A stretch of DNA of 64,000 nt from the NCBI RefSeq assembly GCF_030295975.1, contig NZ_AP027364.1, positions 2,356,001 to 2,420,000 on the forward strand. The letters are read 5' to 3'. Position numbers and translations under genes: made by a program. Below are positions 19,029-27,374 of the stretch, in pieces. Each line of letters opens with the position of its first letter. Position 1 is the stretch's first letter. Source of the DNA: Thalassotalea atypica. Lineage in GTDB: Bacteria; Pseudomonadota; Gammaproteobacteria; Enterobacterales; Alteromonadaceae. The notes beneath the pieces are model-generated. The model made no database searches, was not told the origin of the DNA, and saw only the letters and a program-made list of their open reading frames with translations.

Positions 19029-19066
19029 GTATTGAACCTTCTGAGAATGAAATGTGTATAAAAGAA

Positions 19067-19085
19067 AGCCCGCTATGAGCAGGCT
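19067..19085 (-). terminator. Terminator after nhaC
   Basis: AGCC-GC/GC-GGCT stem with a 5-nt loop and a T-rich minus-strand tail, 24 bp past the nhaC stop. The stem carries one internal mismatch. Confidence 0.6.
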
Positions 19086-19108
19086 ATACGTTTGTATGGG
19101 AAGTTAAT

Positions 19109-20560
19109 TTAAGCCATTTTTTTAATTTTAAAACCTGTATATGCATAGATAAGGGCTATTACAGGGTTTATTAAGTTGAAAAAGCAATAAAATATATAAT
19201 CATAGGATGTTAATGCTAATGCCCCAAACATAAAAGCACCACATGTATTCCACGGAATTAATGGCGACGTAATGGTACCAGAGTCTTCAAGTGTTCTACT
19301 CAGTACTGTTGGATGCAGTTTTCGACGCTCGTATTCCTCTTTGTACATTCTACCTGGCATAACAATCGCCATGTACTGATCTGCGGTGATTAGATTCGTA
19401 CCAATACAAGTCGCAATAGTACTTCCAATTAAGCTACCGGTAGATTTTGCGGCAGATAATATTGACTCAACAAACTTTCGAAGCATTCCTAAATGTTCTA
19501 ACACAGCACCAAAGCTCAGCGCCGTCATTACTAGCCAGATGGTGTTTAACATACTCGACATCCCACCACGGCTTAACAACTCATTAATTTCTGGGTTGCC
19601 CGTTTCCACCACTACACCGTTAAAAAATGCCGTCCAAATAACCATTACAATGCCTTTGGTGCTGTCCACACCTTCCTGCGCCATGTTTAATATGAGTTCT
19701 TGTTGGAAAAGTAATGCCCAAACAGCCCCAATTATTGCGCCAATGGCCACGGCAGGAAAAGCTGGCATTTTCTTATATGCTAAGAATAGTAAGATGAATA
19801 ACGGGATCAAATTATAAATCGAAATATTGTAAGTTGATTCTAGTGTATTAGTCAGCGTTTGGATGCTATCTGTACTGCCCACCTCTGTTGCCGAGTGGTT
19901 AAACCCTATGATTAGAAATAAGATCAATGCAATTGAAATGGAAGGAATTGTCGTCCACAACATATAACGAATGTGTTCAAACAGCTCGCTACCGGCTACA
20001 GCAGGTGCCAAATTAGTTGTTTCAGATAACGGTGAAAGTTTGTCACCAAAGTAAGCACCAGATATAACAGCCCCAGCGGTGACAGCAGAAGACATTTCAA
20101 AGCCACTAGCAATACCAATAAACGCAACACCAACTGTGGCCGCCGTTGTCCAAGAGCTGCCAATACTCATTGCAACTATACCACACACTAAGCACGCTGC
20201 AGCATAAAACCAACTAGGGTCAATAATCTTTAATCCGTAGTAAACCATGGTAGGAACTGTGCCCGATAATAACCATGTACCGATTAATGAACCAACAGCT
20301 AATAAAATGAGAATAGCGCCTAAGGAAATCGAGATCCCATGAACGATGGCTTTCTCCATTGAGTGCCATTTATAACCGTTTTTCAAGCCTATTAATATCG
20401 CGATGCCCATTGCTAATAATAGTGCGATTTGATTGGGACCATAAGATGAGTCGTCTTCAAAATATATTACAGCCATCGCTAACATGCCGACTAAGGCTAA
20501 AACAGGAATCAAAGCATCGATAAAACTCGGAGCCCTTCTAGTTTCTGTTGCTTCACTCAT
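19109..20560 (-). CDS. nhaC: Na+/H+ antiporter, NhaC family
   Basis: 483 aa with about 11-12 membrane helices. Family features include GSSWTTAATVGVAFIGI near residue 150 and GAYFGDKLSPLSETTNLAP near 170, the conserved polar stretch thought to line the ion path. A second SGTITSPLIPWNTCGAFM stretch lies near the C-terminus, as in NhaC. It would exchange external protons for internal sodium across the inner membrane, as expected for a marine bacterium; related NhaC-fold proteins exchange malate/lactate, so the substrate is not certain. Single gene, terminator on each side. Confidence 0.9.
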   Translation of the reverse strand: MSEATETRRAPSFIDALIPVLALVGMLAMAVIYFEDDSSYGPNQIALLLAMGIAILIGLKNGYKWHSMEKAIVHGISISLGAILILLAVGSLIGTWLLSGTVPTMVYYGLKIIDPSWFYAAACLVCGIVAMSIGSSWTTAATVGVAFIGIASGFEMSSAVTAGAVISGAYFGDKLSPLSETTNLAPAVAGSELFEHIRYMLWTTIPSISIALILFLIIGFNHSATEVGSTDSIQTLTNTLESTYNISIYNLIPLFILLFLAYKKMPAFPAVAIGAIIGAVWALLFQQELILNMAQEGVDSTKGIVMVIWTAFFNGVVVETGNPEINELLSRGGMSSMLNTIWLVMTALSFGAVLEHLGMLRKFVESILSAAKSTGSLIGSTIATCIGTNLITADQYMAIVMPGRMYKEEYERRKLHPTVLSRTLEDSGTITSPLIPWNTCGAFMFGALALTSYDYIFYCFFNLINPVIALIYAYTGFKIKKMA

Positions 20561-20667
20561 AAATTGTATACTTCCTAATAATTATTATAATTTACTATTA
20601 TTTTTGTTATCTATTTTTAAACTAAAGATGTAATTTTTTTAGATAAAAATTTACTTTTTAAACCACT

Positions 20668-20699
20668 AAAAAAAGCCGCCAGAAGAGGCGGCTTTTTTT
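20668..20699 (-). terminator. Strong terminator after prc
   Basis: Perfect 13-bp arms (A7GCCGCC/GGCGGCT7) with a 6-nt loop. The symmetric A/T tracts could work in both directions, but the upstream gene on the plus side is absent, so its job is to end the proQ-prc transcript. Confidence 0.92.
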
Positions 20700-20712
20700 A
20701 GCTGTATTTACT

Positions 20713-22737
20713 TTATTTTTTCGCCACGCGACCCAATGCTATTAGATCAAAGGTGATTTTCGCTGTTTCATCTAAAAATGGATCGAGTTCATCAAGTTCA
20801 TCGGGTAAGTCTTCCAAACTTGTGATTGCTTCTTTACCCATTAAAGCTAAACGTTCATTTGCTCTGGCTAATTGCTTAGCCTTTCTGGTTTCACGTTTTG
20901 TTTTACGGGCTTCCATGTTCAATGAAATGCTTTTATCGTCTTTTTCAGCTTTATATTGCTCAATGTCATCTAATAAATACTTAAATTCGGTATTTTCACT
21001 AATGCGCTCTTGATGTAAAGAGTTTAAATAAGAGATATCTGTTGTTAAATCATCTAAGCGACTATAGCGGGCTTTCGCGATTTGATCCCAAGGTAGCGCA
21101 TTCTCTTCTTTGCTTTCTCCCCAATCTAATGGATCAATTGCAGAAGGGAATTTGATATCAGGTACCACACCACGGTGCTGAGTTGAGCCACCGTTTATAC
21201 GATAAAACTTCGCAATGGTAAATTGAATACTGCCTAATGGGTTTTCATATAAGTCATAAACACGACCTAAGCCACGATGTTGCTGCACAGTACCTTTACC
21301 AAAGGTATTCTCACCAACAATAGTACCTCGCCCATAATCTTGTATAGCCGCAGAAAATATCTCACTTGCTGATGCGCTGTATCGATCAACCATGACCGTT
21401 AAAGGCCCGTTATAATAACTGTAACCGTCACGGTCACTATTGACCTGCACACGATTAGCACCATCTCGAACTTGAACAACAGGTCCTTTGTCAATAAACA
21501 AACCCGTTAACAATGTAGCTTCGGTTAATGAGCCACCGCCATTGCCACGTAAATCTACTATAATGCCGTCAACTTCGTCCGCTTTGAGTTTCTCAATTTC
21601 TTTTTTAACGTCGCGGGACAAGTTATTGTAGAAACTTGGGATAGTAATTACCCCTAGTTTTTTCCCGTTTTTATCAATTTCACTTTCAAAATAGACTTCA
21701 GAGCTGGCTGCTCTGTCTTCCAACTTAATAGTATCACGAACAATTGAGACCACTTTTATACTTGAGTCGTCATCCGCTTCACCAGAAAGCACTTGTAACC
21801 TAACTTGGCTGCCCTTAGGGCCCTTAATTAGATCAACAACATCATCTAAACGCCAGCCTATTACGTCTTCAAACTTATCTTTACCTTGAGAAACACCAAC
21901 AATTCGATCTTTAGGCTTTAACTGATTAGATTTGTCAGCAGGACCACCGGTGACAATGCTTTGAATAACGGTATAATCTTCTTCCGCTCTTAAAACTGCG
22001 CCGATCCCTTCTAACGACAGATTCATTTCCATTTGAAAACGTTCTGCATTACGAGGAGAAAGGTATGATGTATGAGGTTCCACCACACGAGCAAAGCTGT
22101 TCATGACGATTTGGAAAACATCTTCACTTTCACTTTGTTTCAAACGCTTTATTGCGTAGTTATAACGTTTGGTTAAAACTTCTTTAATTTTGTCCCACTC
22201 TTTACCGGCTAGCTTCAGATTCAGAGCATCGTACTTGACCTTCTTACGCCAAAGCTCATTAATCTCAGCTTCGTCTGTTGCCCATTGAGCTTTTTCACGA
22301 TCAAAACTATATGATTCATCTATGGTGAAGTCGAATGGCTTATTTAAAAGAGAGATTGCGTATTCATAACGCTGTAGGCGACGATTAAGATTTAAGTTAT
22401 AAATCTCGTAAGCAATATCTAATTTACCGCGAGCAATAATTGAATCAAAATCTTGACGGTATTTTTCTAAAGATTCGATATCTGTGGCTAAAAAGACATT
22501 GCGACCATAATCGAGCTGCTTGATGTATCGGTCAAAGATTTGCTCTGACAATACATCATCAACTTTAATTTGCTTGTAGTGGGCACGTGTAAATTGAGCC
22601 GTGATACGTTTACTTGCCGTTGCATGCTGACTTTCAGGCTTCAATATAGGAAGTTCTGTATCATTCGAGGTTGACGCTAATACGGTCAAGCTGAACGACA
22701 TCGATACGGCAAGTGCGATACGACTTAATTTTTGCAT
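20713..22737 (-). CDS. prc: Tail-specific (C-terminal processing) protease Prc
   Basis: Periplasmic serine protease that degrades proteins with hydrophobic C-termini and, in E. coli, trims FtsI and controls peptidoglycan hydrolases. 674 aa, with a signal peptide ending near residue 21 (VLASTS). The PDZ domain lies around 235-330 and the S41 protease domain beyond 360. The Ser/Lys dyad is visible as Ser456 in SASASE and Lys481 in FGKGT. The DUF3340-type C-terminal region is present. GGAG precedes the ATG. It follows proQ with a 17-bp gap, an arrangement conserved in enterobacteria. Confidence 0.97.
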   Translation of the reverse strand: MQKLSRIALAVSMSFSLTVLASTSNDTELPILKPESQHATASKRITAQFTRAHYKQIKVDDVLSEQIFDRYIKQLDYGRNVFLATDIESLEKYRQDFDSIIARGKLDIAYEIYNLNLNRRLQRYEYAISLLNKPFDFTIDESYSFDREKAQWATDEAEINELWRKKVKYDALNLKLAGKEWDKIKEVLTKRYNYAIKRLKQSESEDVFQIVMNSFARVVEPHTSYLSPRNAERFQMEMNLSLEGIGAVLRAEEDYTVIQSIVTGGPADKSNQLKPKDRIVGVSQGKDKFEDVIGWRLDDVVDLIKGPKGSQVRLQVLSGEADDDSSIKVVSIVRDTIKLEDRAASSEVYFESEIDKNGKKLGVITIPSFYNNLSRDVKKEIEKLKADEVDGIIVDLRGNGGGSLTEATLLTGLFIDKGPVVQVRDGANRVQVNSDRDGYSYYNGPLTVMVDRYSASASEIFSAAIQDYGRGTIVGENTFGKGTVQQHRGLGRVYDLYENPLGSIQFTIAKFYRINGGSTQHRGVVPDIKFPSAIDPLDWGESKEENALPWDQIAKARYSRLDDLTTDISYLNSLHQERISENTEFKYLLDDIEQYKAEKDDKSISLNMEARKTKRETRKAKQLARANERLALMGKEAITSLEDLPDELDELDPFLDETAKITFDLIALGRVAKK

Positions 22738-22754
22738 GCCAATTACTCCAATAA

Positions 22755-23396
22755 TTATTCAGTATAAATATTTTGAATGCGAGTTTTAATCACCATTCCT
22801 GAATTGAGTTGTACGCTGATATCATCACCTGCTATCTCAGTAATTGTTGCACTCATAGGTGCATTACCTAGCTGTACTTTCACTTTCTGATTAACTTTAA
22901 TTGTAGACGACTCTACAGGTTTCAGTGGTACAGATTTCTTAGGAGCAGCTTTTGATGGCGTTTTAACCGCTTTAAACTTTTGGCTACGCTTTTTATCTGC
23001 CGCAGGTTTAGATTCAGTGCTACTTCCCTTATAAGGTTTTTTAGCCACTTTGTCTTGTGTTTTTTTGTTAGCAAACTTTTCTTGGCTGTCTTTAAGCGTT
23101 TTGCTTGCGTATTCTGCTTGCGCTTCATCAATAGCTTCAGCGTCCTTGCCTTCCAAATCAATTCGGTGGCTGCCAGCTTTAACTGACTTAAGGTAACGCC
23201 AGCTACTTGTGTAGTGACGCAATGCGTGACGTAATCGTGTCTTGCTAACCGTTTCATCGTCCGCAAGCTTTTCTGCTAAGTCTTGAAAAATCCCTACTTT
23301 GAGAGGTTTTGCAGCGCCTTCTACGCTAAAACATGCGGGGAATTTTTCTGCCAAGTAAGCAATAATTTCTTTATTGCTAATACGTTTAGTTTCCAT
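22755..23396 (-). CDS. proQ: RNA chaperone ProQ
   Basis: 213 aa. Residues 1-120 are a FinO/ProQ domain (KEIIAYLAEKFPACF, then LRHALRHYTSSWRYLK), which binds the base of terminator hairpins in sRNAs and mRNA 3' ends. A Lys/Ala/Ser-rich linker (about 120-165) leads to a compact Tudor/KOW-like C-terminal domain (INQKVKVQLGNAPMSATITEI type). The layout matches E. coli ProQ (232 aa). It sits in msrC-unknown-proQ-prc, the same linkage to prc as in E. coli, where ProQ also affects osmotic responses. Confidence 0.95.
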   Translation of the reverse strand: METKRISNKEIIAYLAEKFPACFSVEGAAKPLKVGIFQDLAEKLADDETVSKTRLRHALRHYTSSWRYLKSVKAGSHRIDLEGKDAEAIDEAQAEYASKTLKDSQEKFANKKTQDKVAKKPYKGSSTESKPAADKKRSQKFKAVKTPSKAAPKKSVPLKPVESSTIKVNQKVKVQLGNAPMSATITEIAGDDISVQLNSGMVIKTRIQNIYTE

Positions 23397-23409
23397 AAAT
23401 ACAACTTAA

Positions 23410-23700
23410 TTAATCAAATGTCTCTTGAATAAACTGATCTCGGTTTTCTAACAAATGCCGACACCAATCATAAATATCTTCCATGTCTAGTTCAGGCAAT
23501 GATTCCTGTCCTATCCATGCATCCCAAACTAATTCTAATAGTTGGGTTAACTCTTCCGGATCTATGTCATCTTCCGCAAGATTGTACAGCGTATGATAAA
23601 TCTCATTGATACGCTCCGCTACTATTTCTTCTTCACCTTCCCAGTCGCCTACAACAGCTTCCGAGACTAAATAATCATGTATAACTACAATTTCTTTCAT
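23410..23700 (-). CDS. Unknown acidic 96-aa protein between msrC and proQ
   Basis: I do not recognise the family. The protein is strongly acidic (runs such as GEEEIV, EDDIDPEELTQ and ELDMEDIYDW) and predicted mostly helical, with several Trp residues and no cysteines, signal peptide or membrane segment. Its ATG shares one base with the msrC stop (TAATG), so it is translationally coupled to msrC; proQ begins 13 bp later. Tight packing and reasonable codon usage make it a real gene. It could be a small regulator or partner of ProQ or MsrC, but nothing in the sequence shows which. Confidence 0.8.
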   Translation of the reverse strand: MKEIVVIHDYLVSEAVVGDWEGEEEIVAERINEIYHTLYNLAEDDIDPEELTQLLELVWDAWIGQESLPELDMEDIYDWCRHLLENRDQFIQETFD

Positions 23701-24164
23701 TATTCAGCAACCAATTGTTGCTCTAACAAACGGACCGTTGTTTCCAACCCTTTTTTGTCTTCTTGATCGAAACGTTCAAATTTCACACTGTCAATATCCA
23801 GTACTGCGATAACTTTACCGGATTGGCGCACTGGTATAACAATTTCAGAATTACTTGCAGCATCACAAGCAATATGACCAGTAAACTGATGAACGTCGCC
23901 AATTAGCTGCGTTTGGTCTTGAGACACAGCAGTGCCGCAAACGCCACGTCCTACAGGAATACGAATACACGCAACTTTACCTTGAAATGGCCCTAATACA
24001 AGTTCACCGTCAATCAAGCGATAAAAACCAGCCCAATTAACAAAATCTAATGCTTCAAACAAAAGTGCACTGATATTTGCCATATTAGCAATCACGTCAG
24101 ACTCTGACGAAATAATAGCGGCAACTTGCTCATTTAATTCTTGGTAAAATTTTACCTTATCCAT
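23700..24164 (-). CDS. msrC: Free methionine-(R)-sulfoxide reductase
   Basis: 154 aa GAF-domain enzyme that reduces free methionine-(R)-sulfoxide, linking it to thioredoxin in the oxidative-stress response. The family cysteines are present: Cys66 in VACIRIP, Cys76 in GRGVCG, and Cys100 in GHIACDAASNSEIVIPV. The length equals that of the characterised E. coli (YebR) and yeast enzymes. ATG at 24164. First gene of the msrC-(96 aa)-proQ-prc group. Confidence 0.93.
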   Translation of the reverse strand: MDKVKFYQELNEQVAAIISSESDVIANMANISALLFEALDFVNWAGFYRLIDGELVLGPFQGKVACIRIPVGRGVCGTAVSQDQTQLIGDVHQFTGHIACDAASNSEIVIPVRQSGKVIAVLDIDSVKFERFDQEDKKGLETTVRLLEQQLVAE

Positions 24165-24253
24165 AATCCGTATTTTTGCAATATTTCAAAAGCGCTAAAG
24201 ATACCTTGATATACGGCCAAATTAAAGCCTTATTAGCACTTTTAGGCAATTAA

Positions 24254-25024
24254 TTACGGTGAAATAACAAAAGTGATGCGAACTTCCGCTGTTATTGCAT
24301 TTACGCCTCGATAACTTTGAAAATCGCCCCCTCCTCCCATCGCTTCTGATGCCATCATCATTCTACCCGGTGCGCGATGTGATAATTCTTCCAGATTACT
24401 CACACTGACAATATTCACGCCTATCTGTTTTGCCAATAGGCTTGCTTTCTCTTTTCCGTTCTTAACGGCAATATCTAGGGCTTGCTGATAAAGCTCTTCT
24501 GCATTGGAAACACTCGCTTGCACTGGTGAAATTCTATTTACACCAAGTTTTGTCACACGATCTAGCAATTTTTCGTACTGTGAGAATTCACGCAGTTTCA
24601 CTTCTACTTGTCTACTTACTTCAAACTCTACATCATATCGTTTTTTATCTGTTAAGCCCGGTTTTACTGATACTCCCCCTGAGTTATTCATCTCGGAAAG
24701 AGGTAAATATACCTTGTCTACATTATGCTGAATTTTATGGTAGATAGGATTGATATTGATTTGAGTTGAGGTAATGTCACGATCATTAACGCCTAATGAT
24801 TTTATTGCTTTCAACACTTGCTGGGTTTGAGTGTCTATTCTTTGTTTGGTTTTACTGGCAATAATCCCACGTTCACTTATTGTTAAACTTAGCTTAAATT
24901 GGTCTGGCGACGTTTCAATTATTCCCTTGCCTGTTACGGTGATACCTTGTTCTGCGCTGGCGTTAACTGCGTGTGTATACGATACAATAAGCAGCAAGCA
25001 CATTGTCCGCGTAAAATTAATCAT
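24254..25024 (-). CDS. SIMPL-domain (DUF541) exported protein
   Basis: 256 aa with a signal peptide (MINFTRTMCLLLIVSYTHAVNA). The mature start GITVTGKGIIETSPDQFKLSLTI is the standard opening of the DUF541/SIMPL domain, as in E. coli YggE. It ends with AEVRITFVISP. These periplasmic proteins assemble as oligomers and have been linked to oxidative-stress protection, but no enzymatic activity is established. It begins 2 bp after the DUF2057 stop, with AAGGA overlapping that stop codon, so the two genes are co-translated. Confidence 0.9.
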   Translation of the reverse strand: MINFTRTMCLLLIVSYTHAVNASAEQGITVTGKGIIETSPDQFKLSLTISERGIIASKTKQRIDTQTQQVLKAIKSLGVNDRDITSTQININPIYHKIQHNVDKVYLPLSEMNNSGGVSVKPGLTDKKRYDVEFEVSRQVEVKLREFSQYEKLLDRVTKLGVNRISPVQASVSNAEELYQQALDIAVKNGKEKASLLAKQIGVNIVSVSNLEELSHRAPGRMMMASEAMGGGGDFQSYRGVNAITAEVRITFVISP

Positions 25025-25026
25025 AC

Positions 25027-25710
25027 TTATTCCTTAACCATATCGACTTTTTCTAAGAATATTTTTTTATCTTCTTGAGAAGCTTCCTGCCACCAGTACA
25101 TCAACATTTCTAAGGCTCTAGTGTTCTGGGAAGCATCATTAAGAGATGCATTATCTTTGATCGCTTGGAAATTTTTCTTTGGATTTTGTACAGTTTGACT
25201 GAGTTTCACCTTTTGATCGACGACTACTGGTGTACTGGGCTTTTGCTTAACTGGCGGTAACGTAATCGCTGCCTGAAACTGTTTTTGCTCAAACTCTACT
25301 AAAGACATTACTTCAGTTGATACAACTGAATCAGTGGCTTGTTCAATCAATGACATTGACGGTTCTTCAGCAAATCCCCTTGCTGCTTTCAAGTTATTAA
25401 TCTCGGGAGATACAGCGACCAACTGTTGGTTATCATCGGTAATATCAAAAATGACAATAAATGGCTCAGACTTTACCGTTGTATGATCATCCTCATCAGA
25501 ATCATCAAATATGTCTTTGTATCTCATTAGCACAACATGACGACCTTTGACCAAATCAATGCTTGTTTTTGATGCAAAGAAATTAGCGACATGTTCTTGT
25601 CCGTTAATTTTTAATAGTTCAAGTGGCTCATCAATGGTTAATGAACTGGCCACTACACAACCACTGAAGAAACAACCAAAAAAGTAGATGAAGATATTAC
25701 GATATTGCAT
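25027..25710 (-). CDS. DUF2057 (CsgI/YccT-type) periplasmic protein
   Basis: 227 aa. A signal sequence is followed by SSLTIDEPLELLKINGQ, then GRHVVLMRYKDIFD, which match the DUF2057 pattern of E. coli YccT (CsgI, a periplasmic inhibitor of curli subunit assembly). A Cys in the signal region (FFSGCVVASS) could act as a lipobox-like site. The C-terminal third is a Lys/Gln/Pro-rich linker and a short helix, absent from YccT. No curli genes are in the window, so the role here is open. First gene of a two-gene unit with the SIMPL gene. Confidence 0.8.
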   Translation of the reverse strand: MQYRNIFIYFFGCFFSGCVVASSLTIDEPLELLKINGQEHVANFFASKTSIDLVKGRHVVLMRYKDIFDDSDEDDHTTVKSEPFIVIFDITDDNQQLVAVSPEINNLKAARGFAEEPSMSLIEQATDSVVSTEVMSLVEFEQKQFQAAITLPPVKQKPSTPVVVDQKVKLSQTVQNPKKNFQAIKDNASLNDASQNTRALEMLMYWWQEASQEDKKIFLEKVDMVKE

Positions 25711-25824
25711 ACACTAGCCTGAAACAGAAAATTTAAGTTAGTGTAACCTAAGATAAGCTAATTTAAAGGGATTAAAGATACATACCACAGGAAAAATGGA
25801 AATAATTTGTGAATTGTTTTAACC

Positions 25825-25871
25825 AAAAGTCGATACACGACAAATCAAAAATAGAAATAGTATCGACTTTT
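25825..25871 (-). promoter_or_regulatory. 12-bp inverted repeat downstream of prpF
   Basis: Exact arms AAAAGTCGATAC and GTATCGACTTTT separated by 23 nt, just past the prpF stop. The minus-strand transcript would fold into a long-loop hairpin ending in a T-run, so it may end the prp operon, but the long loop is unusual for an intrinsic terminator. Confidence 0.55.
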
Positions 25872-25896
25872 ATGTTCAAGATAATAACAATTTTAA

Positions 25897-27087
25897 CTAG
25901 AAGCTATCTCCTGGTATACGAACAACACCTTCCATTAAAATTCTTGCACTTCGACTCATGATCGCTTTTTCGACAACCCAACTACTGTCAATTTGACTAG
26001 CCTGTGCGCCTACCTTTAGCGTACCTGAAGGATGCCCAAAAGTAACACTGTTCCTTTCACCACCACCTGCCGCTAGGTTTACCGTTGTTCCAGGTATCGC
26101 TGCTGCAGTGCCGATAGCGACAGCTGCTGTGCCCATCATAGCATGGTGTAACTTACCCATAGATAATGCGCGAACATTTAGATCAATATCCGACTCAGTA
26201 ATCGACTTACCACTAGAGGCAGTATAATCTTTGGCAGGTGAAACAAACGCTACCTTGGGTGTGTGTTGACGAGTTTTTGCTTCTTCTAATGAACTAATCA
26301 AGCCCATTTTTAATGCACCATGAGCACGTATAGTTTCAAAAAAGGCTAGCTGCTCTTCACTACTATTAATATCATCTTGTAGCTCAAACCCCTGATAACC
26401 AATTTCATCAGCATTTAAGAAAATGGTTGGAATGCCTGCTGTGATCATAGTCGCGGTCAACGTACCGGTTTTCGAGATACAAGACGGTACTTCTAGTTGG
26501 TCAACAACATTTCCTGTTGGAAACATGGCTTCACTTGGATCTACAGGTGCAATAAACTCAACCGGCACTTCTGCTGCAGGAAACGTTACACCATCAAGCT
26601 CAAAATCACCGGTTTCTTGCACTTCACCATTGGTAATAGGCACTTGTGCAATAATAGTTTTACTAATATTTGCTTGCCAGATACGTACTGTACATACGCC
26701 ATTTTCAGGAATACGGTCTTTAGCCACAAGGCCTGCATAAATTGCAAATGAGCCTACAGCTGCAGTCAAGTTGCCACAATTTCCCGACCAATCAACAAAG
26801 GCTCTATCAATGGCCACTTGACCAAAAAGGTAATCCACATCGTGATTTTCTTGTTCAGACTTTGACAATATCACGGTTTTACTCGTGCTTGATGTCGCCC
26901 CGCCCATACCGTCGGTTTGTTTTCCGTATGGGTCAGGGCTGCCAATCACGCGCAATAGCATGTTATCACGGGCTTCACCGGCAACCTGACAACGGTCAGG
27001 CAAGTCAGTTAAATTGAAAAATACACCTTTCGACGTACCGCCACGGATGTATGTAGCTGGAATCTTTACTTGAGGGACATGATTCAT
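25897..27087 (-). CDS. prpF: 2-methylaconitate isomerase
   Basis: 396 aa. PrpF converts the trans-2-methylaconitate released by AcnD to the cis form, so that the methylcitrate cycle can continue. It belongs to the diaminopimelate-epimerase fold. Visible features: PATYIRGGTSKGVFF at the N-terminus, GMGGATSSTSK near 62, WSGNCGNLTAAVG near 106, and MGKLHHAMMGT/AVAIGTAAAIPGT near 320. The catalytic Lys/Cys/Ser neighbourhood (GGTSKGV; NCGN) is intact. PrpF is found only with AcnD, whose gene lies upstream across a 287-bp gap carrying a hairpin. Confidence 0.96.
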   Translation of the reverse strand: MNHVPQVKIPATYIRGGTSKGVFFNLTDLPDRCQVAGEARDNMLLRVIGSPDPYGKQTDGMGGATSSTSKTVILSKSEQENHDVDYLFGQVAIDRAFVDWSGNCGNLTAAVGSFAIYAGLVAKDRIPENGVCTVRIWQANISKTIIAQVPITNGEVQETGDFELDGVTFPAAEVPVEFIAPVDPSEAMFPTGNVVDQLEVPSCISKTGTLTATMITAGIPTIFLNADEIGYQGFELQDDINSSEEQLAFFETIRAHGALKMGLISSLEEAKTRQHTPKVAFVSPAKDYTASSGKSITESDIDLNVRALSMGKLHHAMMGTAAVAIGTAAAIPGTTVNLAAGGGERNSVTFGHPSGTLKVGAQASQIDSSWVVEKAIMSRSARILMEGVVRIPGDSF

Positions 27088-27219
27088 GTATTTACCTTCA
27101 ATAGTTTTCGCTTATCAAACGGATAATTTATGGCGTTGAATAACGTCACATAGAAGTGACGTGTTTCTTCTATTCACCTTGCTAAATCACCTTTTGCTTT
27201 GCGACCTTTCATTTGATAA

Positions 27220-27253
27220 AAAGCAGCAAATTAGCTATCTAAATTGCTGCTTT
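27220..27253 (-). terminator. Hairpin between acnD and prpF, possible attenuating terminator
   Basis: Arms AAAGCAGCAA and TTGCTGCTTT with an AT-rich inner loop, followed on the minus strand by T5. It lies 122 bp past acnD and would reduce readthrough into prpF. An RNA-processing site is the alternative. Confidence 0.6.
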
Positions 27254-27374
27254 GATTATTTACCTATGCAAAGTTGATTTCCATAAGAAGAGTTTTAAGT
27301 TTTGCCAAGAACGAAACGCTGAATGTACACGTATACATGAGCACTTCCAACACAAGACAAACACTAAAAATCAA

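Noticed and set aside
22922-23266. 114-aa Lys-rich frame inside proQ
   Set aside because: Out-of-frame reading of the Lys/Ala linker of ProQ, with no independent support.
26423-26740. Plus-strand 105-aa frame opposite prpF
   Set aside because: Antisense shadow of a strongly conserved enzyme gene.
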